From: CAZACZ01 sp964483695
GTDB taxonomy: Bacteria > Deinococcota > Deinococci > Deinococcales > Trueperaceae
DNA: 64,000 nt
Assembly (NCBI GenBank): GCA_964483695.1
Contig: CAZACZ010000005.1
Coordinates: forward strand, 9,078 to 73,077
Direction of reading: 5' to 3'
The notes under the pieces are model-generated. The model did not search any database. It saw only the letters and a list, made by a program, of their open reading frames with translations, and was not told the origin of the DNA. A program made the translations under genes and the position numbers. Positions 57,706 through 64,000 of the stretch are shown piece by piece (the stretch's first letter is position 1; each line of letters starts with the position of its first letter).

Positions 57706-60333
57706 ATGGACCAAGCTACCGCTCCTTCCCCGTCTCCCGGCGGCGGCGCCCGCGACGCGCACGCCTCGCCCGCGGCCCCGGCTGCGGCGGCCGCCACGCT
57801 CCGCGTCGGCGTTCGCGGCATGACCTGCGCCAGTTGCTCGGCACGCGTCGAGCGTGGCCTCGGCAAGGTCGCCGGCGTGGCGCAAGCCAGTGTCAACCTG
57901 GCCACCGAGCAAGCCACCGTGGTGTTCGACCCGGCCGTGGTGGGCGCCGACGCGCTGCTCGCGGCGGTGCAGGGCGCCGGGTACGAGCCGATCGTGGCCG
58001 AGCTCGACCTCAGCGTTCGCGGCATGACCTGCGCCAGTTGCGTGGCGCGCGTCGAGCGCGCCCTCGCTCGCGTCGACGGGGTCCTCGACGCGAACGTCAA
58101 CCTCGCCACCGAGCGCGCCAGCGTGCGCTACCTCCCGGAGGTGGCCCGCCCCTCGCTGATGAAGGAGGCCGTGCGGGACGCCGGGTACGAGGTGATGGAC
58201 GTCGAAGGAGCCGCCAAGCGCGAGGACGTCGAGCGCGCCGCGCGCGAGGAAGAGCGGCGCAAGCTGCGGCGCTCGTTGCTGTTCGCGGCCGCCCTGGCCA
58301 TCCCCCTCTTCGTGGCCGAGATGGGCGCCATGCTCGTCCCACCGTTCGGCGCCTGGCTCCATGGCATCGTCGACCATCAGGTGCGCCTGGTCGTCATGTT
58401 CGTCCTGGCGACGGCGGTGCAGTTCGGCCCCGGCCTGCGCTTCTACCGCAAGGGTTGGCCCGCCCTGAGGCGTGGCGCGCCCGACATGAACTCGCTCGTC
58501 GTGATCGGCACCAGCGCCGCTTACGGCTACTCGGTCGTGGCGACGTTCCTGCCCGGACTGCTGCCGGCCGGGGCGGTACACGTCTACTACGAGGCGTCGG
58601 CGACGATCGTGACCCTGATCCTGCTGGGGCGGTACCTCGAGGCGGTGGCCAAGGGGCGCACCGGCGAAGCGATCCGCGCGCTGATGGCGCTGCAGCCACG
58701 CACCGCGCGCGTGGCGCGGGGTGAGCAGGAACTCGACATCGCCGTCGAGGACGTGCGGGTGGGCGACATCGTGGTGGTGCGGCCGGGCGAACGGTTGCCC
58801 GTCGACGGCCGGGTGGTGACGGGTTCGTCCTTCGTCGACGAGTCGATGATCAGCGGCGAGCCGATCCCGGTGGCGAAGGGCGCCGGGGACGAGGTGGTGG
58901 GCGGGACCATCAACACCACCGGCTCGTTCCGCTTCGAGGCCACCAAGGTCGGCGCCGACACCGTGTTGGCGCAGATCGTGGCCATGGTGGAGGCGGCGCA
59001 AGGCGCCAAGCTGCCCATCCAGAGCCTGGTCGACAAGGTCGTGACGTACTTCGTGCCGGCGGTGATGGGCGTCGCGGCCGTCACGTTCGTGGCGTGGTTG
59101 GCGTTCGGGCCGCGACCGGCGCTGACCTTCGCGCTGGTGAACATGGTCGCGGTGCTGATCATCGCCTGTCCCTGCGCCATGGGCCTCGCCACGCCCACCT
59201 CCATCATGGTCGGCACCGGCAAGGCAGCGGAGATGGGTGTCTTGTTCCGCAACGGCGCCGCGCTGCAGAGCGTCGGCGCGGCGAACGTCGTCGCACTCGA
59301 CAAGACCGGCACGCTCACCAAGGGACGGCCCGAGCTTACCGACGTGATCGTCGCGCCCGGTGCCGGGGTGCCCGAGGACCAGCTGCTGGCGTGGGTGGCC
59401 GCCGTCGAGGCGCCGTCCGAGCACCCCTTGGCCGGGGCGTTGGTGCGCGCCGCCGCCGAGCGCGGCCTGACTCCCGTCGCCGCGACCGCGTTCGAGGCGG
59501 TTCCCGGCTTCGGCGTCAGCGGCACCGTGGAGGGCCGGCGGGTGCACGTGGGAGCGGCGCGGTTCCTCGAGCGCCTGGGGGCCGACGCAGGCGGCCTCGG
59601 AAGCGCGGCGGCGCGGGCGGCGGACGAAGGCAAGACGGTCATGTTCGTGGCCGTGGACCCGGGCGTCGATGGCGCCGAGGTCGCGGCGCGTGCGGTGGCC
59701 ATGCTGGCGGTGTCCGATCCGGTCAAACCGACCTCGCCGCAAGCCGTCGCTGCGCTGCACCGGTTGGGGCTCCGGGTGGCGATGATCACCGGCGACGACG
59801 CCCGCACCGCGCACGCCATCGCTGCGCGGCTGGGGATCGACGAGGTGCTGGCCGACGTCCTGCCCGACGGCAAAGCCGCGGCGGTGCGCGCGCTGCAGAC
59901 CGAAGGCCGCAAGGTGGCGTTCGTCGGCGACGGCATCAACGACGCGCCGGCGCTGGCGCAGGCGGACGTCGGCCTAGCGATCGGCAGCGGCACCGACGTC
60001 GCCATCGAGTCGGCCGACGTGGTGCTGATGTCGGGTGACCTGCGCAACGTGCCGAACGCCATCGCCCTGTCGAACGCGACGCTGGCGAACATCCGCCAGA
60101 ACCTGTTCTGGGCGTTCGCGTACAACGTGGTCTTGATCCCGCTGGCGGCGGGCGTGCTCTACCCGAGCCTCGGGGTCCTGCTGTCCCCGATGATCGCCGC
60201 CGCCGCCATGGGCATGTCGAGCGTGTTCGTGCTCAGCAACGCGCTCCGTCTGCGCCGCTTCCGCCCGCCGATGACGGCGGAGGTCGGGCAGGTGCGCGAA
60301 CCGAGGCGGCGCGCCGAGGTAGCCCCGGCATGA
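57706..60333 (+). CDS. copA: Copper-exporting P1B-type ATPase
   Basis: 875 residues. Two N-terminal HMA domains (GMTCASC at 38-44 and at 106-112) are followed by eight helices. The membrane Cu site is CPC at 488-490, the phosphorylation site is DKTGTLTKG with Asp532, and the ATP-domain HP is in SEHPLAGAL. GDGINDAPALAQADVG completes the P-domain. It pumps Cu(I) out of the cytosol, or into the periplasm where NosZ and oxidases need it. A GTG at 57643 overlapping csoR is an alternative start; ATG 57706 has GAGGG upstream. Confidence 0.95.
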   Translation: MDQATAPSPSPGGGARDAHASPAAPAAAAATLRVGVRGMTCASCSARVERGLGKVAGVAQASVNLATEQATVVFDPAVVGADALLAAVQGAGYEPIVAELDLSVRGMTCASCVARVERALARVDGVLDANVNLATERASVRYLPEVARPSLMKEAVRDAGYEVMDVEGAAKREDVERAAREEERRKLRRSLLFAAALAIPLFVAEMGAMLVPPFGAWLHGIVDHQVRLVVMFVLATAVQFGPGLRFYRKGWPALRRGAPDMNSLVVIGTSAAYGYSVVATFLPGLLPAGAVHVYYEASATIVTLILLGRYLEAVAKGRTGEAIRALMALQPRTARVARGEQELDIAVEDVRVGDIVVVRPGERLPVDGRVVTGSSFVDESMISGEPIPVAKGAGDEVVGGTINTTGSFRFEATKVGADTVLAQIVAMVEAAQGAKLPIQSLVDKVVTYFVPAVMGVAAVTFVAWLAFGPRPALTFALVNMVAVLIIACPCAMGLATPTSIMVGTGKAAEMGVLFRNGAALQSVGAANVVALDKTGTLTKGRPELTDVIVAPGAGVPEDQLLAWVAAVEAPSEHPLAGALVRAAAERGLTPVAATAFEAVPGFGVSGTVEGRRVHVGAARFLERLGADAGGLGSAAARAADEGKTVMFVAVDPGVDGAEVAARAVAMLAVSDPVKPTSPQAVAALHRLGLRVAMITGDDARTAHAIAARLGIDEVLADVLPDGKAAAVRALQTEGRKVAFVGDGINDAPALAQADVGLAIGSGTDVAIESADVVLMSGDLRNVPNAIALSNATLANIRQNLFWAFAYNVVLIPLAAGVLYPSLGVLLSPMIAAAAMGMSSVFVLSNALRLRRFRPPMTAEVGQVREPRRRAEVAPA

Positions 60334-60923
60334 ACGACGGTGGGAACGACGGAGGGCAGCCTGGTATGAACCCCGGCATGAACCCCGACACGCTCTTCGT
60401 CATCGGCCCGAAGGACGGCTTCACCCCGGCGGTGGGCGCCATGGCCGCGCAACTGGAGGTGGCGCGGCACTTCCTCGTGCGCGCTACCCAGGGCCTCACC
60501 GTCGAGCAGCTCGACGCGCCCCCCGGCGCCGCGGTCAACACCATCGGCGCCATCCTGCGGCACCTGAACGCCGCCGAGCGGATGTTCCAGGTGATCACGT
60601 TCGAAGGGCGGCGCTTCGACGAGGAGGAGAGGGTGCGCTGGTGGCCCGACTTCACCTTCGAGCGCTCGGCCGAGCCGCGGGGCGTGGGCGTCGGCGCCTA
60701 CCACCAAGCGCTGGCCGAGACGCGCGCCCTCACGCATGCCGGGATGCGTCAGCGGGACGACGCCTGGCTGGTCACGCCCACCACCTTCTTCGGTCGGCCG
60801 GCCAACGTGCACTACCACTGGACGCACTACCTGATGGACGAAGCGCGGCACACGGGTCAGATCATCCTGGCGCGCAAGCACCTGATCGCGGGTGCAGATC
60901 CGGAGTTCGAACCGTACCGGTGA
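60330..60923 (+). CDS. DinB-like family protein
   Basis: 197 residues, four-helix bundle of the DinB/YfiT type. Candidate metal-site His residues are in GAILRHLNAAERMF and VHYHWTHYLMDEARHTGQIILARKHL, as in DinB_2 proteins. Its ATG overlaps the copA stop (ATGA), so it is translated with the copper operon. The first 20 residues (GGNDGGQ, then GMNPGMNP) are a low-complexity tail, and an inner ATG at 60366 or 60378 may be the true start. Function unknown; some relatives are thiol transferases. Confidence 0.82.
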   Translation: MNDGGNDGGQPGMNPGMNPDTLFVIGPKDGFTPAVGAMAAQLEVARHFLVRATQGLTVEQLDAPPGAAVNTIGAILRHLNAAERMFQVITFEGRRFDEEERVRWWPDFTFERSAEPRGVGVGAYHQALAETRALTHAGMRQRDDAWLVTPTTFFGRPANVHYHWTHYLMDEARHTGQIILARKHLIAGADPEFEPYR

Positions 60924-60953
60924 GGGCGGCGTCCTGCTGGACCCTCGGCGCGC

Positions 60954-62552
60954 TCAGAAGCCGACGGCGTGCCCGTCCTTGCGATGGTCCGACCCGGCGA
61001 CGTACCCATCGCCGTTGTCGAGCCGCTGGATGATCTGCGCGCCGCCGAAGGCGAACGACTCCTCGGGGGTGCTGCGCTTCACCTCGTGGCCGCGGTCGCG
61101 AAGCTCGTCCAGCACCTCGGACGACCAACCCGGCTCGAACGACACGTTCCGCCCGGAGAGCACCTGCCAGCGCGGCGCGTCGCTTGCCGCCTGCGGGTTC
61201 TGCCCGTAGAGCACCATGCGCACCACCATCTGCATGTGCCCCTGCGGCTGCATCGGTCCGCCCATCACGCCGAGGCTTGCCAGCGGCGCCCCGCCGCGCG
61301 TCAGGAAGCCGGGGATGATGGTGTGGTACGGCCGCTTCCACGGCCCGACCCGGTTCGGGTGCCCTTCGTCCAGCACGAAGCCGGCGCCTCGGTTCTGCAT
61401 GCTGATGCCCGTGCCGGGCACCACCACGCCGGAGCCGAACCCGTAGTAGTTTGACTGGATGTACGACACCATGCGCCCCGCCGCGTCGGCGGCCGCGAGG
61501 TAGACGGTGCCGCCCGGCTTCGGCGTCCCGTGCCCTGGGTCGCCCGCCCGCGCGGGATCGATCAGGCGGGCGCGCTCGGCGAGGTAACCGTCGTCCAAGA
61601 GCGCACCGACGTCGACGTCCATGGCGCAGGGGTCGGCGACGTAGCGATGGGCGTCGGCGAAGGCGAGCTTCATCGCCTCGATCTGCAGGTGGGCGAAGTC
61701 GGCCGAGTCGACGGGAGCGTCGGCCAGCGGATGGTGCCGGAGGATGCCGAGCGCCAGCAGCGCCGCCAGCCCCTGGCCGTTCGGCGGGATCTCGTGCAGT
61801 TCGACGCCGTGGAAGGCGGTGGAGATGGTGTCCACCCAGTCGGCGCGGTGGTTGGCGAGATCATCCAGCGCCAGCGTGGCGCCGTGCTTCTGGGCGTCGG
61901 CGACCATCGCCTCGGCCAGCGCGCCACGGTAGAACGCCTCCCCCTTGGTCTCGGCGATGGCAGCGAGCGTGCGTGCCTGCTCGGGGAAGCGCCAGGTGTC
62001 GCCCGCGCGCGGCGCCTTGCCGCCGGGCAGGAACGCCGCCACGAAATCGGGGTGCTCGGCGAACACCGTCTCCGCCGTGCGCCATCCGCGCGCCACCAGC
62101 GGCGACACCGGGAAGCCGCCCTCGGCGTACCCGATGGCGGGCTCGAAGAGCGCCTCGAACGGCAGCGCGCCGAAGCGCTCGGACAGCGCCACCCACGCCG
62201 AGACGGCGCCGGGCACGGTGACGGCCTCCCAACTGCGCAACGGCACGCGCTCCTGCCCGGCGAACCGCTCGGCGGTGTACGCCGCCGGAGAGCGCCCGGA
62301 CGCGTTCAGGCCGCGCAGCTCGCTCCCGTCCCAGACGATGGCGAACGCGTCGGCGCCGATGCCGTTGCCGGTCGGCTCGAGCACCGTCAAGGCGATGGCG
62401 GTGGCGAGCGCGGCGTCGACGGCGTTGCCGCCGCGGTCGAGCATGCGCAGACCGGCCTGGGCAGCCAGCGGCTGCGAGGTGGCGACGACGTTGCGCGCCA
62501 TCACCGGCTGGCGGACGGACGGGTACGGGAGATCGGGGGAGAACGGGGGCAC
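60954..62552 (-). CDS. ggt: Gamma-glutamyltransferase family protein
   Basis: 532 residues, Ntn hydrolase. It opens with the family pattern MARNVVATSQPLAAQAGLRMLDRGGNAVDAALATAIALTVLEP. Self-cleavage would expose the Thr of GGTVYLAAAD near residue 348. The small subunit then follows, with NYYGFGSGVVVPGTGISMQNRGAGF and GPMQPQGHMQMV. It cleaves gamma-glutamyl bonds of glutathione or related compounds. I see no export signal, so it may be cytosolic, as in several soil bacteria. GTG 62552 follows AAGGAG. It lies 23 bp after the Lrp gene. Confidence 0.92.
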   Translation of the reverse strand: MPPFSPDLPYPSVRQPVMARNVVATSQPLAAQAGLRMLDRGGNAVDAALATAIALTVLEPTGNGIGADAFAIVWDGSELRGLNASGRSPAAYTAERFAGQERVPLRSWEAVTVPGAVSAWVALSERFGALPFEALFEPAIGYAEGGFPVSPLVARGWRTAETVFAEHPDFVAAFLPGGKAPRAGDTWRFPEQARTLAAIAETKGEAFYRGALAEAMVADAQKHGATLALDDLANHRADWVDTISTAFHGVELHEIPPNGQGLAALLALGILRHHPLADAPVDSADFAHLQIEAMKLAFADAHRYVADPCAMDVDVGALLDDGYLAERARLIDPARAGDPGHGTPKPGGTVYLAAADAAGRMVSYIQSNYYGFGSGVVVPGTGISMQNRGAGFVLDEGHPNRVGPWKRPYHTIIPGFLTRGGAPLASLGVMGGPMQPQGHMQMVVRMVLYGQNPQAASDAPRWQVLSGRNVSFEPGWSSEVLDELRDRGHEVKRSTPEESFAFGGAQIIQRLDNGDGYVAGSDHRKDGHAVGF

Positions 62553-62575
62553 GAGGGGCTCCTTGGCGGGGTGCG

Positions 62576-63154
62576 TCAGCGCGAGGCGTCGCGGGGGGTG
62601 GAGGGGGGCGGTCCGTCGGTGGACGGGGTGTCGGGAGGTTCGGCGGCCGCTTCGGGACGCGCCGCGGAGCTCCCCTCGGCCCCGTCGCGCTCCGCCTCGT
62701 CGAACCAGGCTTGCCAATCCCACGAGCTCTTCAGCACGTCGGCCAGTTGCAGCGTCTCGGTGCCCACCACGTCGGGAGCCACGCGTGGCACCTCGATGGT
62801 CACGAACTCGTGCAGCGCCCGCATGTCGCGGTGCAGCGTCTGGATCACGATGTCGGCCGAACCGAACGAGGTGCCCACGAACCGCACGTTGGGCAGCGCG
62901 GCCAGCGTACGCGCCACGCGCTGCACCGAGCCCGGTCGGGTGCGCACCAGGGTGATCGCGGCGGTGGTGACGCCGAGCTTCAGCGGATCGCCGACGGCGG
63001 TGATGTGGATCAGGCCGGACTCGGACAGCCGCGCCACGCGGGCGCGAACCGTCGCCTCCGCGACGTCGAGGTCGCGCGCGATGTCGCGGTACGGGCGCCT
63101 ACCGTCCGCCTCCAGCGCGACGATGATCCGCTTGTCCAGGTCGTCGAGTCGCAT
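62576..63154 (-). CDS. Lrp/AsnC-family regulator
   Basis: 192 residues. The winged helix-turn-helix is at the N-terminus (LDDLDKRIIVALEADGRRPYRDIARDLDVAEATVRARVARLSESG). The RAM/effector domain follows (about 65-145, VTTAAITLVRTRPGSVQRVARTLAALPNVRFV, SADIVIQTLHRDMRALHEFV). A 45-residue Pro/Ala/Ser tail is unusual for the family. The ATG has GGAGG upstream. In one operon with ggt and divergent from a family-5 binding protein, it probably controls both from the 260-bp region between. Confidence 0.93.
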   Translation of the reverse strand: MRLDDLDKRIIVALEADGRRPYRDIARDLDVAEATVRARVARLSESGLIHITAVGDPLKLGVTTAAITLVRTRPGSVQRVARTLAALPNVRFVGTSFGSADIVIQTLHRDMRALHEFVTIEVPRVAPDVVGTETLQLADVLKSSWDWQAWFDEAERDGAEGSSAARPEAAAEPPDTPSTDGPPPSTPRDASR

Positions 63155-63242
63155 CGCCCTCCTCGCCTTCCGTTGCGCCGGCCAGCTTCGTCGTCCCCGC
63201 GTTGCTGCCTCGGCACGGCAGCGTTAGCGGGCAAGACGTTGG

Positions 63243-63347
63243 GTGAGCATACATCACCGTCGGCCACAACGTGCGCAATGCGCAGCCATCACTGCCAGAA
63301 GTGTTGACGATGCGCAGCATCTCGTATTACTGTCTGCGCAAAGCGCG
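63243..63347. promoter_or_regulatory. Cluster of palindromic sites in the Lrp/binding-protein control region
   Basis: TGCGCAATGCGCA (63272-63284), GATGCGCAGCATC (63309-63321) and TGCGCAAAGCGCG (63335-63347) share a TGCGCA core. The middle one lies between TTGACG (63304-63309) and a TACTGT -10 (63328-63333). Lrp-type repressors bind such repeated sites. Confidence 0.55.
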
Positions 63348-63361
63348 AACCAAGGGAGGGT

Positions 63362-63381
63362 GGTCCACCGGCCGGTGGACC
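63362..63381 (+). promoter_or_regulatory. 20-bp perfect palindrome in the leader of the binding-protein gene
   Basis: GGTCCACCGG followed by its exact complement CCGGTGGACC, 35 nt before the ATG. It can form a cruciform or act as a dimer site. Confidence 0.6.
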
Positions 63382-63415
63382 GCGTCGACCCCGAGCGCGC
63401 CGAAGGAGGGGCAGC

Positions 63416-64000
63416 ATGAGAAAGTCGGTCGTTCGCCGCTTGATCGCGACGCTGTTGCTAGGCGTCCTCGGCTCCGCCCTCGCTCAGGTGACCGTTCGGG
63501 TCGGCCTGGCCGAGGACCCCGACATCCTGGACCCGGACCTGGGCCGGACCTACGTCGGGCGCATCGTCTTCGCCAGCATCTGCGACAAGCTCTTCGACAT
63601 CACCCCGACGGCGGCGGTCATCCCGCAACTCGCCACCGGCTACACCACCTCCGATGATGGCCTCACGGTCACCATCGACCTGCAGCCGAACGTGCGGTTC
63701 CACGACGGCACGGTGATGGACGCCGAGGCGGTCAAGTACAACCTCGAGCGGTCGAAGAACCTGCCCGGCTCCAACCGCGCCAGCGAACTGGCGCAACTCG
63801 AGTCGGTCACCGTGGTCGACGCCGACACCGTCGAGTTGCACCTGAGCCAGCCGTTCGCCCCGCTGATCGCGCAGCTGGCCGACCGCGCCGGCATGATGGT
63901 GTCCCCCACGGCTGCCGAGGCGGCCGGCGAGAACTTCGGCAACGGGCCCGTGTGCGCCGGCCCCTTCCGCTTCGTGGAGCGCGTGGCACAGGACCGCATC
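63416..64000 (+). CDS. ABC substrate-binding protein, family 5 (3' end beyond window)
   Basis: The first 195 codons of an exported binding protein. The signal peptide ends near residue 24 (LGSALAQV). VRVGLAEDPDILDPDLGRTYVGRIVFASICDKLF is the family-5 start, followed by IPQLATGYTTSDDGLTVTIDLQPNVRFHDG. GAAGGAGG fixes the ATG at 63416. Divergent from Lrp and ggt, its ligand may be glutathione, gamma-glutamyl peptides or other peptides; that is inferred from neighbours only. Confidence 0.92.
   Translation, partial: MRKSVVRRLIATLLLGVLGSALAQVTVRVGLAEDPDILDPDLGRTYVGRIVFASICDKLFDITPTAAVIPQLATGYTTSDDGLTVTIDLQPNVRFHDGTVMDAEAVKYNLERSKNLPGSNRASELAQLESVTVVDADTVELHLSQPFAPLIAQLADRAGMMVSPTAAEAAGENFGNGPVCAGPFRFVERVAQDRI

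Overview
This is a GC-rich bacterial scaffold with three 100-N gaps, so it is most likely from a draft or metagenome assembly. It has no rRNA, tRNA, CRISPR, phage or IS element that I can see. The gene repertoire is mostly chromosomal housekeeping, transport and catabolism. Three things point to the Deinococcota, probably a Truepera-like lineage: a CsoR with a Cys-His-His metal set as described for Thermus, a Sec-exported (clade II type) nitrous oxide reductase, and many genes whose TANNNT -10 element sits only 6-10 nt before the start codon, as in the leaderless genes of Deinococcus. This assignment is inference; no marker gene in the window settles it.

Layout. 1-5.6 kb: end of a membrane protein, a family-5 peptide/nickel-type ABC importer without ATPases, and a secreted glycosidase-like lipoprotein. 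5.7-8.3 kb: an ABC ATPase, an orphan VapB-like mini-protein and a polytopic membrane partner. 8.4-16.1 kb: TPR protein, formate-THF ligase, acetyltransferase, DUF1697, acyl-CoA-dehydrogenase-like flavoenzyme, thioredoxin/CcdA-like fusion. 16.3-27.0 kb: a pyrimidine-degradation island on one strand (mmsA, preT, gap, preA, dihydropyrimidinase, then a NitT/TauT-type ABC importer of ATPase, two permeases and binding protein). One permease carries a roughly 400-residue extracytoplasmic insertion. 27.0-31.3 kb: hairpin repeat array with a gap, esterase, DUF4382 lipoprotein, a frameshifted gene fragment crossing a false gap, and a small glycine-rich protein.

31.4-35.5 kb: glpD, Na+/Ca2+ exchanger, small membrane protein, Lgt-like/TlpA fusion. 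35.6-42.2 kb: a denitrification-end cluster on the minus strand (cytochrome c, nosZ, a NosB-like/NosL fusion, nosD, nosF, nosY). 42.4-46.9 kb: YugP-type protease, membrane-anchored STAND ATPase, HAD phosphatase. 46.9-50.1 kb: sugar ABC importer (binding protein and two permeases, no ATPase). 50.3-56.0 kb: class III aminotransferase, Na/Pi transporter, double GNAT protein, enolase-superfamily MenC/racemase. 56.0-60.9 kb: acidic protein, DUF1801, copper operon copZ-csoR-copA plus a DinB-like gene. 61-64 kb: gamma-glutamyltransferase with an Lrp regulator, divergent from the 5' part of another family-5 binding protein.

How genes work together. PreT/PreA reduce uracil or thymine, the hydantoinase opens the ring, and MmsA can take the semialdehyde to acetyl- or propionyl-CoA. 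The carbamoylase is not in the window, and the AGXT2-like aminotransferase at 50-51 kb may supply the transamination step. The nos genes make a nearly complete N2O respiration module. The copper genes may be linked to it, because NosZ is a copper enzyme.
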